The notes under the pieces: model-generated | Told to the model about the DNA's origin: nothing | What the model saw: only the letters and a program-made list of their open reading frames with translations | The model's database searches: none | Source: Novosphingobium sp. | GTDB taxonomy: Bacteria > Pseudomonadota > Alphaproteobacteria > Sphingomonadales > Sphingomonadaceae | Assembly (NCBI RefSeq): GCF_039595395.1 | Contig: NZ_JBCNLP010000001.1 | Span: 3,720,001 to 3,784,000, forward strand | DNA length: 64,000 bases | Direction: 5' to 3' | In this document: positions 43,675 through 52,439 of the stretch, in pieces | Layout: every line of letters begins with the position of its first letter | Position numbering within the stretch: the stretch's first letter is position 1 | Program-made: the position numbers and the translations under genes

Positions 43675-44601
43675 ATGACCGCCATCAGCACCAGCGCCTT
43701 CTACAATCAGTCCATCGCCAATATGGACAAGATCACGCAGGCAACCCAGACGCTCAGCCAGCAGCTCTCGACGGGCAACCGCCTGACCCATTCCTATGAC
43801 GACCCCATCGCGGCCGCCCAGATGCGCACGATGCAGGCCGCCGACACGCTGTCGACCGCCGACACGGCCAATGCCGCCTCGGCCAAGGCCAGCCTGACGC
43901 TGACCGACAGCACGCTGAGCCAGTTCACCGACATCATCACCAAGATCCAGACGGCGGCGACCGCGGCGGCATCGGACACCGCCAATGCCAGCGACAAGGC
44001 GAATTATGGCGTCCAGATCAACGCCTATTACCAGCAGCTCGTCGACCTTTCGAACACCAAGGACAGCTACGGCAACTATGTGTTTTCGGGCACCTCGGGC
44101 GGCAGCCCGGCCTATACGCAGGATGCCAGCGGCAACGCCACCTACACCGGCGGCGCCAGCGCCAATGCGATCTCGCTGGGCGGCAGCCTGTCGGTGATCC
44201 CTTCGGTGACCGGCCCGGAGGTGATGAACTTCACCACCAGCGGCGGCGTCAGCGGCAATCTGCTGACCTCGGTCAAGACGCTGGCCGATCAGTTGCAGGC
44301 GGGCACCGCCACCTCGGCCAGCATGAATGCCAGCGGCGGCGCCCTCGACCAGCTCGATGCCGCGCTCAACCAGGTCTCCTCCACGCAGACGGTGGTGGGC
44401 GCGCGCACGGCCTGGATCACCACGGCCACCACCGTGCAGACCACCGCCCAGACGGCGCGGACCTCCACCGAGGCCGCGGTCGGCGGCACCGATTACACCA
44501 CAGCCACCGCCCAGCTTTCGCAACAGATGCTGGCGCTCAGTGCCAGCCAGGCCAGCTTTGCGAAGCTGTCCAGTATGAGTCTGTTTACCTATCTCAATTG
44601 A
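43675..44601 (+). CDS. flgL: Hook-filament junction protein FlgL
   Basis: The 308-residue protein has flagellin-like ends: ITQATQTLSQQLSTGNRLTH and SYDDPIAAAQMRTMQAADT at the N-terminus, and DYTTATAQLSQQMLALSASQ and ASFAKLSSMSLFTYLN at the C-terminus. The internal INAYYQQLVDLSNTKDSYGN with YVFSGTSGGS fits FlgL. It is the last structural gene before motA. Confidence 0.93.
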   Translation: MTAISTSAFYNQSIANMDKITQATQTLSQQLSTGNRLTHSYDDPIAAAQMRTMQAADTLSTADTANAASAKASLTLTDSTLSQFTDIITKIQTAATAAASDTANASDKANYGVQINAYYQQLVDLSNTKDSYGNYVFSGTSGGSPAYTQDASGNATYTGGASANAISLGGSLSVIPSVTGPEVMNFTTSGGVSGNLLTSVKTLADQLQAGTATSASMNASGGALDQLDAALNQVSSTQTVVGARTAWITTATTVQTTAQTARTSTEAAVGGTDYTTATAQLSQQMLALSASQASFAKLSSMSLFTYLN

Positions 44602-44679
44602 TACAGGCCCTGGTTGCCGGCCCATGCGGGGGGCGGTAACCAGGCGTAAATCCGACGTTTCTTCCAGGGGGCTGCTTTC

Positions 44680-45543
44680 ATGTTTTCGATCATCGGCATC
44701 GTCGTGCTTTTCGTCATGGTGTTTGGCGGTTTCGCCATCACCGGCGGCGCGCTGGGCCCTGTCATGGAGGCGATCCCGCACGAGCTGCTGATCATCTGCG
44801 GCGCCGCCATCGGCGCCGTGATCACCGGCAACGACATGCATGGCATCAAGGCGCTGGGCGGCGGTTTCGGCCGCGTCTTCAAGGGGCCCAAGCATAACAA
44901 GCAGGACCACATCGACGTCATCGCGCTGACCACCAAGCTGATGAAGCTGCTGCGCACCGAAGGTCCGGTCGCGATGGAAAGCCATGTGCAGGCCCCCAAG
45001 GATTCGCCGATCTTCGCCGAATATCCCCGCCTGCTGGCCAACCATGAACTCACCGACCTGATCTGCGACACGCTGACGCTGATCGTCGTCTCCTCGGGCA
45101 CGCTGGAGGTGCATGCCGTGGAAGATGTGATGGACAATGCCATCAAGCAGCATCTGCTCGCCATGGATCACCCCCAGCACGCCATCCAGAATCTGGCCGA
45201 CGCCCTGCCCGCTCTGGGTATTGTGGCCGCCGTGCTCGGCGTGGTGAAGACCATGGGCTCGATCGACAAGCCGCCCAGCATTCTGGGCGCGATGATCGGT
45301 TCGGCTCTGGTGGGTACCTTCATGGGCGTGCTGCTGGCTTACGGTATGGTCGCGCCGATGGCGGGCCGCCTCAAGCAGGTGAACGAAGCCGACGAGCAGA
45401 TCTTCCATGCGGTCAAGCAGGTCATCATCGCCTCGCTGCACGGCTGGCCCCAGCCGCTGGTGGTCGAGAGCGCGCGTTCGGGCCTGTCTCACGATTTCCG
45501 CCCCGGCCTGTCGGAACTGCTCGACGCGCTGCGTGGCCGCTAA
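44680..45543 (+). CDS. motA: Flagellar stator protein MotA
   Basis: The 287-residue protein has four spans. It includes IGIVVLFVMVFGGFAITGGA, the cytoplasmic loop GFGRVFKGPKHNKQDHIDVI, ALPALGIVAAVLGVVKTMG and LVGTFMGVLLAYGMVAPMAG. The last two hold the conserved prolines of the MotA channel (PALGI, VAPMA). With MotB it forms the proton-driven stator. A candidate hairpin GGTTGCCG...CGGTAACC lies in the 78 bp before the ATG. Confidence 0.96.
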   Translation: MFSIIGIVVLFVMVFGGFAITGGALGPVMEAIPHELLIICGAAIGAVITGNDMHGIKALGGGFGRVFKGPKHNKQDHIDVIALTTKLMKLLRTEGPVAMESHVQAPKDSPIFAEYPRLLANHELTDLICDTLTLIVVSSGTLEVHAVEDVMDNAIKQHLLAMDHPQHAIQNLADALPALGIVAAVLGVVKTMGSIDKPPSILGAMIGSALVGTFMGVLLAYGMVAPMAGRLKQVNEADEQIFHAVKQVIIASLHGWPQPLVVESARSGLSHDFRPGLSELLDALRGR

Positions 45544-45556
45544 GGGGAGCTGATCC

Positions 45557-46490
45557 ATGGCTCCCCCCCAAAAAGGGCAACAAGCAGGACATCCCTGCCC
45601 CGATTATCGTCAAGAAGGTGACCATCGTTGCCGCCGGTCACCACGGCGGCGCCTGGAAGGTGGCCTATGCCGACTTCGTGACCGCGATGATGGCCTTCTT
45701 CCTGCTGATGTGGCTGCTGGGCGCGACCACCGAAAAGCAGCGCAAGGGCATCGCCGACTATTTCACCCCCACCATGCTGAAGATCCGGCAGGGCGGCGCT
45801 GGCTCGAACGGGCTGCTGGGCGGCTCCTCGATGGTCGATGCCGACAAGATGCCGCATCGCGCCGGCCAGACCGGCAACCGCCCGATGACCATCCCGCGTG
45901 ACGCCACCGGCGGCATGAAGGAAGGCGCCAACCAGATCAAGAAGGCCAGCCAGGTGCAGGCCCGCCTGCAGCAGCAGATGAGCGCCAGCGAAAAGCTGAA
46001 GAAGCTGTCGCGCGTGCTGAAGGTGACGGTGACGCCCGATGGCATCCGCATCGATCTGATGGATGACGCCGATTTCTCGATGTTCCAGCTCGGCACCACC
46101 GTGCTGACCCCGGATGCGGTGGAACTGCTGGCGGCGATCTCGCATGTGCTCAAGACCGAGGAAGGCGATCTGACCATCCGCGGCCATACCGACGCGCTGC
46201 AATGGCGGACCAACGGCCTGACCAACAACTGGTCGCTCTCGGCGGGCCGCGCCGAGGCCACCCGCCAGCAGATGATGCGCGACGGGCTGGGCGAGGACCG
46301 CTTCCGCCGCATCGAGGGCGTGGCCGATCGCGAACCGCTGATCGCCGACAATCCGCAGGACGCGCGCAACCGCCGCATGTCGCTGCTGCTGGCCAACAGC
46401 GTGTCGACGCCGGCGGACCAGGGCCCCGAAAAATCCGCCGACGGCAAGGGGGCCCCGGCCCCGCATGAGGCCAAGCCCGAACACCATTAA
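45557..46490 (+). CDS. motB: Flagellar stator protein MotB, frameshift near the start
   Basis: MotB couples ion flow to torque and anchors the stator in peptidoglycan. The open frame from GTG 45618 encodes 290 residues with the membrane segment VAYADFVTAMMAFFLLMWLL (its Asp carries the proton) and an OmpA domain with IRGHTDALQWRTNGLTNNWS and RNRRMSLLLANS. The expected start, however, is ATG 45557, which has GGGGAG at ideal spacing after motA. From there a run of seven C followed by five A puts the frame off by +1. With six C the protein would read MAPPKKGNKQDIPAP and join the 45618 frame, giving 310 residues with the usual cytoplasmic start. Either a sequencing error, a length-variable tract, or real use of the GTG is possible. 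Confidence 0.92.
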
Positions 46491-46540
46491 GCAATCCTAC
46501 GGAGCAAAGGCGCAAGCACCGCTTCACCTTGTTTGCTTAC

Positions 46541-46596
46541 CTCTCGGCAAGACAGGAATCCGCCATTCCGGCGTGGTCTCCTCACCTTGCCGAGAG
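46541..46596 (+). promoter_or_regulatory. Leader hairpin covering the ribosome binding site of the HAD gene
   Basis: CTCTCGGCAAG (46541-46551) and CTTGCCGAGAG (46586-46596) are exact complements. A smaller stem GGAAT/ATTCC (46555-46569) is nested inside. The right arm contains GAGAG, the only Shine-Dalgarno-like run before ATG 46602, so the fold would hide the start of translation. Confidence 0.55.
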
Positions 46597-46601
46597 CCAG
46601 C

Positions 46602-49022
46602 ATGAACGCGCCGACCTCACCTGCCGCCTTCGCCGAAACCGCCGCCCCGCGTGAGCATCTGCTGCCGCATGAGCTGCCTGACGCGCTCGACTGGTTTCCG
46701 CAGGCGAAGGTTCTCAGCCTCGACTGTTTCGACACGCTGCTCTGGCGCGACACCCATGCGCCCACCGACGTGTTCACCATGCTGCCCGGCATCACCCCGA
46801 TGCAGCGCCGCCATGGCGAGGCGGTGGCGCGCAAGGTTTCGGGCTTTGCCCATGGCCGCAACGAGGTCTCGATCGGCGAAATCTACAGCCAGTTGATGCC
46901 CCGCGCCACGCAGGCGCAGCGCGACACCGCGATCGCCAACGAGCTGGACGCCGAAGCGAAAGCCTGCTTCGCCTTCGCCCCCACGGTGGAACTGATGCGC
47001 CGCGCCAGGGCGCGCGGGATGCAGGTGATCATCGTCTCCGACACCTATCTCGATGCCGCCCAGCTGCGCACGCTGATCGAGCGCGGCGCCGGGGCCGATG
47101 TCGCCGGGCTGATCGACCGCATCTTCGTTTCCAGCGCCTATGGCCAGCCCAAGGCGCTGGGCATGTACCGCGAGGTGCTGCGCAAGCTGTCGGCCAAACC
47201 GCATGAGATCCTGCATATCGGCGACAATCACGGCGCCGACGTGATTGGCGTGGGCGCACATGGCGTCTGCACCCTGCATCTGCAGCAATTCCTCCCCGAA
47301 CTGGTCCAGCAATTGCGGCTGGAGGCCGGGATCGGCGCGATGGTGCACCCGATCAGCAAGGCCGTCACCGCCGCCCAGCCGCATCGCGCCACGCTGGCCG
47401 CCGCCCTGCCCTTGCAGGAGACGGCGGCGGGGCGCCTCGGCATGGCCGTGATGGGCCCGATCCTCACCGGCTATGACATCTGGTTGCGCCGCGAGGCCGA
47501 GGCGCTGGCCGCCAAGCATGGCGGGCGCGTCCACTGGCTGTTCCTGATGCGCGACGGCTGGCTGCCGATGCGGATGCATGCCGCGCGCGGCGATGCGGCC
47601 AGCGGCTTTACCGCCCATCCCATCGAGATCAGCCGCTTCACCGCCACCGCCTCCAGCTTCACCGATGAGCGCGAGGTGTCGCGCTTCTCCGATGAGCAGG
47701 CCGGTACGCTGGCCGAGGCGTTGGGCCGGCAACTGCTGCTGCCGCCCGAGGATATCGCGCGGATCTGCAACACGCCGACGCAGGAAGAGGCCTGCTATGC
47801 CCTGATGCAGGAGATGCGCAAGACGCCGCGCAAGCGTGCCACCGTCGCGGCCTCACGCGCCTTTGCCAAAAGGCTGATCGCCCATGTGCGCGCCGTGGCC
47901 GATCCCGCGCCGGGCGACACGCTGATGCTGGTCGATCTGGGCTACAATGGCACGGTGCAGAACCGCATCGACACGGTGCTGGCCGAGGCGCTCGATGTCC
48001 ATGTCGCGGGCCGCTACCTGCTGCTGCGCGAGGCGAATATGCCCGGCCTCGACAAGCGCGGCTTCCTCGATGTCAGCCATTACGACGATTTCGCGCTCAA
48101 CGCGCTGACCGCCAATGTCTCGGTGCTGGAACAGCTCTGCACCACCGGCATGGGCTCGGTGATCGACTATACCGAGGCCGGAGACCCCATCCGCCGCGCC
48201 AATGAGATCGCGCCCGAACAGGCCGCGATCCGCCATGCCGTGCAGGAAGGCGCCATCGCCTTCGCCCATGCCCAGAACGATATCGCGCTGCGCGGCGATT
48301 GTGGCGGCGATCCGGTCGATCTGTGGCGTCAGGCGGCTACCGCGGTGATGGCGCGGCTGATGTTCATGCCGCTCGACCATGAGCTGGCGGTGATCCAGAG
48401 CTTCGAGCATGACGTCAATCTGGGCGGCAGCGATCATCGCGCCCTGTTCGATCCCGCCACGGCGCGCACCGGCCTGCGCCAGCAGGGCCTGTTCTACCTC
48501 AACAGTTCCGAGCGCATGTATCTGCCCGCCGAGCTGAAAGGCCAGGGCCTGGCGCCCCGTTTGACGGTGCTGGCGATGCGGCGCTTTGGCCTGCCCTTCA
48601 ACTTCGCGGATTTCACCGACAAGACGGTGGAACTGCCGGTGATCTTCGCCGATGGCCAGACCGGCAATGTGGTCGAACAGACCATCGCCGCCAGCGCCAC
48701 GCATGACGGCTTCTATGTCGCCGCCGTCCCCATGGGCGAGGCGCGCTATGGCATTGCGCTGCGGCTGGGCGCCCAATTCGAATGGGTGGAACTCGACAGC
48801 GTCAGAATCATGCCTCAGGCCGATTTCCTGAGCGAGAACCTGCCCTCCATCGACCGGCACATCACGCCCGAGCCGCTGCTCGAAGGGATCGAGCGCATCA
48901 CCCCGCGCCTGCTGCGCTGCCACAATCCGGCAGGCTTTCTGATGGTCAACCCACCGACGCAGGTCGCGCGGCGCGAGCCGCTGATCCTGCTGGTGGCTTT
49001 CCGCCCGCTGACGGACGACTGA
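46602..49022 (+). CDS. Large HAD-family protein beside flagellin
   Basis: The 806-residue cytoplasmic protein has an N-terminal haloacid dehalogenase domain (about residues 35-250). Motif I is VLSLDCFDTLLWR with nucleophile Asp41, motif II is VIIVSDTYLDAA, the lysine is in SSAYGQPKALGMY, and motif IV is EILHIGDNHGADVIG. The remaining 550 residues contain HWLFLMRDGWLPMRMHAARG and DTLMLVDLGYNGTVQNRIDT. Both stretches recur in COG5610-type proteins encoded in surface-polysaccharide clusters. The gene sits between motB and flagellin, convergent with fliC, which suggests flagellin or filament modification; this is inference. I start at ATG 46602 after GAGAG. Confidence 0.7.
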   Translation: MNAPTSPAAFAETAAPREHLLPHELPDALDWFPQAKVLSLDCFDTLLWRDTHAPTDVFTMLPGITPMQRRHGEAVARKVSGFAHGRNEVSIGEIYSQLMPRATQAQRDTAIANELDAEAKACFAFAPTVELMRRARARGMQVIIVSDTYLDAAQLRTLIERGAGADVAGLIDRIFVSSAYGQPKALGMYREVLRKLSAKPHEILHIGDNHGADVIGVGAHGVCTLHLQQFLPELVQQLRLEAGIGAMVHPISKAVTAAQPHRATLAAALPLQETAAGRLGMAVMGPILTGYDIWLRREAEALAAKHGGRVHWLFLMRDGWLPMRMHAARGDAASGFTAHPIEISRFTATASSFTDEREVSRFSDEQAGTLAEALGRQLLLPPEDIARICNTPTQEEACYALMQEMRKTPRKRATVAASRAFAKRLIAHVRAVADPAPGDTLMLVDLGYNGTVQNRIDTVLAEALDVHVAGRYLLLREANMPGLDKRGFLDVSHYDDFALNALTANVSVLEQLCTTGMGSVIDYTEAGDPIRRANEIAPEQAAIRHAVQEGAIAFAHAQNDIALRGDCGGDPVDLWRQAATAVMARLMFMPLDHELAVIQSFEHDVNLGGSDHRALFDPATARTGLRQQGLFYLNSSERMYLPAELKGQGLAPRLTVLAMRRFGLPFNFADFTDKTVELPVIFADGQTGNVVEQTIAASATHDGFYVAAVPMGEARYGIALRLGAQFEWVELDSVRIMPQADFLSENLPSIDRHITPEPLLEGIERITPRLLRCHNPAGFLMVNPPTQVARREPLILLVAFRPLTDD

Positions 49023-49134
49023 AGCTTCGAACACGAAAAGAACAGCCTGAGTGGGCACCTCGTCCGCTCAGGCCTTTCTGCGCCCTGCTGACACGCCTTC
49101 TGCGCGAAGGTCTGTTGCATCTGCTCCACAACCG

Positions 49135-49171
49135 CCAAGACCCGGCTCCCCTTGGGGGAACCGGGTCTTGG
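49135..49171. terminator. Hairpin terminator after the HAD gene
   Basis: CCAAGACCCGG (49135-49145) and CCGGGTCTTGG (49161-49171) are exact complements with TCCCC/GGGGA inside, forming one long hairpin between the convergent HAD and fliC genes. There is no long T-run, so it may act in both directions with help. Confidence 0.6.
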
Positions 49172-49213
49172 GTTATGGGTACAGCCATCGTGCACAATGG
49201 CTGCACAAGGCAT

Positions 49214-49252
49214 GGCCGGGTCGAAGGGCGGGAACGCCCCCCCGGCCCGGCC
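49214..49252 (-). terminator. Likely terminator of flagellin
   Basis: GGCCGGG (49214-49220) pairs with CCCGGCC (49246-49252), with a smaller GGGCG/CGCCC stem inside, a few bases after the fliC stop on the minus strand. The 237 bp gap 49023-49259 holds only this and the other hairpin. Confidence 0.55.
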
Positions 49253-49259
49253 ATAACGC

Positions 49260-50129
49260 TTACTTGAGCAGGGTCAGCACGTTCTGCTGGCTCTGGTTGG
49301 CCTGGGCGATCATCGCGGTCGAAGCCTGCGAGAGGATCTGGGCCTTGGCCATCGCGGTCGATTCCGCCGAGTAGTCGGTGTCCTCGATGCGCGAGCGCGC
49401 TGCCGACAGGTTGGTCACATTGTTGGTCATGTTGTTCACGGCCGACTGGAGCTGGCTCTGGCCGGCGCCGAAGTTCGCGTTCACCGTGGCAACCTGCTTG
49501 AGCACCGTGTCGACGTTGTCGATGGTGGTGTTGGCGTTGGCAATGCCGGTGCCGTCACCGCTGACGGTGTCGCTCACCTGGAAGCCCGCGCCGCTGGCCA
49601 GCGTGCTGACGAGCTGCGTGCCATCGATGCCGACCGAGGAGATCGAGACGACGTCGGCGGCGTTGTGGTTCGCACCGGCCTGGATCGAGAAGGTCAGGTT
49701 GCTGCCCGAGGTCGTCGAGAACAGCTCCACGCCGTTGAAGGTGGTCGAGGTCAGCACGTTCTTGATCTGGCCGGTCAGCGAGGTCACTTCAGCCTGCATC
49801 TGATCGCGGTCAGAGCTCGAATAGGTGCCCGAAGCCGACTGCACGGCCAGTTCGCGGACGCGCTGCAGCATGTTGGTGACTTCGGTCAGCGAACCTTCAG
49901 CGGTCTGGGCCAGCGAGATGCCGTCGTTGGCGTTCTTGATGCCCTGGTTCATGCCGTTGATCTGGCTGGTCATCGAGGTGGCGATGGCGAGGCCGGCGGC
50001 GTCGTCCGAGGCCGAGTTGATGCGCTTGCCCGTCGACAGGCGGGTCATCGCCTGGCTGGTCATGGTGGCCGCGGCATTCGACGCGGCAGTGGCCTGAAGG
50101 GCATTCACGTTGGTGTTGATGACGGTCAT
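49260..50129 (-). CDS. fliC: Flagellin
   Basis: The 289-residue filament protein has the conserved D0/D1 N-terminus MTVINTNVNALQATAASNAA with RLSTGKRINSASDDAAGLAI. It also has QRVRELAVQSASGTYSSSDR and the C-terminus RSRIEDTDYSAESTAMAKAQ, ILSQASTAMIAQANQSQQNV and LTLLK. The central variable domain is short (about residues 140-200). It is the only flagellin gene in the window. No clear sigma-28 or sigma-54 promoter could be recognised upstream. Confidence 0.97.
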   Translation of the reverse strand: MTVINTNVNALQATAASNAAATMTSQAMTRLSTGKRINSASDDAAGLAIATSMTSQINGMNQGIKNANDGISLAQTAEGSLTEVTNMLQRVRELAVQSASGTYSSSDRDQMQAEVTSLTGQIKNVLTSTTFNGVELFSTTSGSNLTFSIQAGANHNAADVVSISSVGIDGTQLVSTLASGAGFQVSDTVSGDGTGIANANTTIDNVDTVLKQVATVNANFGAGQSQLQSAVNNMTNNVTNLSAARSRIEDTDYSAESTAMAKAQILSQASTAMIAQANQSQQNVLTLLK

Positions 50130-50700
50130 GGTCTACTCCGTTCGAAAGCCGAGGTGGTTTTCAGTTCAGCCCGTCGACCCGTTTCGACCCGGCTGCCAGC
50201 CACTAGAGCGGACGGGCCGAAAAATTTTTAAGTCAACTCATCGCAACCGGTCCGAAGTGAGCCTTCCGCCGGGAGGCATCGGGGTCCGTTCGGGGTCTTG
50301 AAAGGGGGAGTGGCGGGGTCTGGCCGGCAGGGTCTGGCCTCTTGCCGGACAGGTCGCGCAGCCTTCCCGGATGATTCTTGCCGCACGCAGAGCACGCGCG
50401 ATCGGGACTCGATTCGCTCAGGTGCTTTCCTCGCCGTTAACGATCATTACCCTTTTGGCCCTTCAAACCCCCTCTCGCCGACCTCGCGCTCACACATGGA
50501 CGGCAGGAAATTCGGCTTTTTAAGGGTTTAAGTCAAAATAATTTCCATTATTTTTCAGATAGATATAACTTTTGTCGAAAAAATTTTCGGGCCCCGGAGC
50601 AAAATGCGTAGTTTTACGAATGCTTAATTTTCCGGCTCCTTGTGCGTTTGCGAGCCAAAAGGTCCTCACTGAGATGGTTAATCAGGGGGCACACCGAACC
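50130..50700. promoter_or_regulatory. Divergent control region between fliC and the sigma-54 activator
   Basis: This 571 bp gap carries no coding frame worth calling. Its outer parts are AT-rich against the genome background. The motif TTTAAGTCAA occurs at 50228-50237 and again at 50528-50537, about 300 bp apart, near each gene. TATAAC at 50564-50569 is a possible -10 for the activator gene, and CGAAAAAATTTTCG nearby is a small palindrome. A repeated operator for either gene is possible but unproven. Confidence 0.4.
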
Positions 50701-52047
50701 ATGGACGCAATCGAGTTCACCACTGCAACCGCAAAGGCACACGCGCCGCTGGTCCAGCGCGCCGCAGCCATCATCGCGGCAGTGGGCCGGTCGCAGCCGG
50801 TCTGGCTTGCCGATGCGGGCGAAGCAGCCTCCGCCCCTGCCGGGCACCATCGCATCCTGCTCGACCGCAGCGCGCAGCCGGCCATCGCCGCCCTGCCCGC
50901 GCCGCGCGGCGAGCGTCATTTCGCGCTGAGCTACACCGACCCTGTCAGTGACTCCAGCCTCGCCGCCCTGATCGCCTGCGCCACCCGCCCCGGTGCGCCG
51001 ATCGCGGCCGATCCCGAAAGCATCTCGATCCTCGCCCTGGCCGAGCGTCTCGCCGCCAGCGACATCCCGGTGCTGATCGGCGGCCCGACCGGCACCGGCA
51101 AGGAAGTGCTCAGCCGCTTCATCCATGACCGCAGCCCGCGCGCCAAGGGGCCCTTCGTGGCCGTCAACTGCGCCGCCATGCCCGAAGCCATGCTCGAGGC
51201 GCTGCTGTTCGGCCACACCAAGGGCGCCTTCACCGGCGCCACCCAGGCCAGCGAGGGCTTCTTCCGCGCCGCTGACGGTGGCACGCTGCTGCTCGACGAG
51301 ATCGCCGAAATGCCGCTGACGCTGCAGGCCAAGCTGCTGCGCACCCTTCAGGAAGGCGAGGTCGTTCCCATCGGTTCGACCCAGGCCATCAAGATCGACG
51401 TGCGCATCATCGCCGCGGCCAACCGCGACCTGCCGACCGAAGTGGCCGAGGGCCGCTTCCGCGCCGACCTCTTCTACCGCCTGAACGTCTTCCCCCTGAC
51501 CCTGCGCGCCCTGCGCGAGCGTCTGGACGACATCGCGCCGCTGGCTTTCGCCCTGGCCCTGCGCCACACGCCCAAGGGCGCGACGGCGATGCCCTGGATC
51601 AGCGACGGCGCCCTGGCGATGCTGCGCATGCATGGCTGGCCCGGCAATGTCCGCGAGCTGGAGAATGTGGTGCGCCGCGCCCTGCTGCTGGCCGACACCG
51701 GTCGCAACGGTGGCCGCATCGAGATCCGCCCGGAGCACATCCATTTCGACAGCCCGGCCCGTCTGGTGGCCATGCCCACCGCCCTGCCGGAAGCCCTGCC
51801 CGCCGCCCCCGCGCCCACCAGCGCCTCGGTCACGCCGATCGAGGATGTCCGTTCGGGTCGCCGTCTCGCCGGCATCGTGCAGGCTTCGGAAGCCAAGGCG
51901 ATCATGGAAACGCTGGCCGCCTGCAACGGCAGCCGCGTCGCCGCCGCCCGCGCGCTGGGGATTTCGGAAAGGACGTTGCGCTATCGCCTCGCCTCCTTCC
52001 GTGACGCCGGCATTCCCGCCACCGCCTTCGCTGGAGGCCGCCGGTGA
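50701..52047 (+). CDS. Sigma-54-dependent activator, FlbD/FleQ-like
   Basis: The 448-residue activator has a short N-terminal domain (1-115) without a recognisable phosphoacceptor. Its AAA+ domain has Walker A GGPTGTGKE (128-136), the sigma-54-contact loop GAFTGA (175-180) and Walker B GGTLLLDEIAEM. The C-terminal helix-turn-helix reads NGSRVAAARALGISERTLRY. All residues needed to drive sigma-54 are intact. Its place directly before fliE and the sigma-54 promoters before flgB, flgA and the transglycosylase gene make it the likely master flagellar activator. I start at ATG 50701; earlier starts lack support. The stop overlaps fliE. Confidence 0.9.
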   Translation: MDAIEFTTATAKAHAPLVQRAAAIIAAVGRSQPVWLADAGEAASAPAGHHRILLDRSAQPAIAALPAPRGERHFALSYTDPVSDSSLAALIACATRPGAPIAADPESISILALAERLAASDIPVLIGGPTGTGKEVLSRFIHDRSPRAKGPFVAVNCAAMPEAMLEALLFGHTKGAFTGATQASEGFFRAADGGTLLLDEIAEMPLTLQAKLLRTLQEGEVVPIGSTQAIKIDVRIIAAANRDLPTEVAEGRFRADLFYRLNVFPLTLRALRERLDDIAPLAFALALRHTPKGATAMPWISDGALAMLRMHGWPGNVRELENVVRRALLLADTGRNGGRIEIRPEHIHFDSPARLVAMPTALPEALPAAPAPTSASVTPIEDVRSGRRLAGIVQASEAKAIMETLAACNGSRVAAARALGISERTLRYRLASFRDAGIPATAFAGGRR

Positions 52048-52436
52048 GCAGCATCCCTTCCGTCGGCGGCGTCAGCTATAATGGCGGCGGCATTGCCGAG
52101 ATCATGGCCCTGCGCCAGCAGATCATCTCGCGCTCCACGGTGCTTCAGCAGGTGCATGCACCGCAGGCGGCATCGGGCGCTCAGGCTGCCACGGCAACCA
52201 ACGCCAATGGTGCAACCAGCGGCTTTGCCAATGCGCTGAACAATGCGCTGGGCGGCGTCAACGCCACCCAGATGCGCGCCGAAACCCTGTCCTCGGATTA
52301 CGAGCAGGGCAAGACACAGGACGTCGCCAAGGTGATGCTGGCACGTCAGGAAGCGCAGGTTGGTTTCGAAGCCACGCTGCAAGTCCGCAACAAGCTATTG
52401 TCCGCCTATCAGGACATCATGAAGCTGGGGGTCTAA
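52044..52436 (+). CDS. fliE: Flagellar MS-ring/rod junction protein FliE
   Basis: The 130-residue protein begins at a GTG overlapping the activator stop. It has a Gly/Ala-rich first half, then GFANALNNALGGVNATQMRA and LSSDYEQGKTQDVAKVMLAR. The C-terminal helix FEATLQVRNKLLSAYQDIMK is the FliE signature. FliE joins the MS ring to the rod. Confidence 0.95.
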   Translation: MSSIPSVGGVSYNGGGIAEIMALRQQIISRSTVLQQVHAPQAASGAQAATATNANGATSGFANALNNALGGVNATQMRAETLSSDYEQGKTQDVAKVMLARQEAQVGFEATLQVRNKLLSAYQDIMKLGV

Positions 52437-52439
52437 ACC

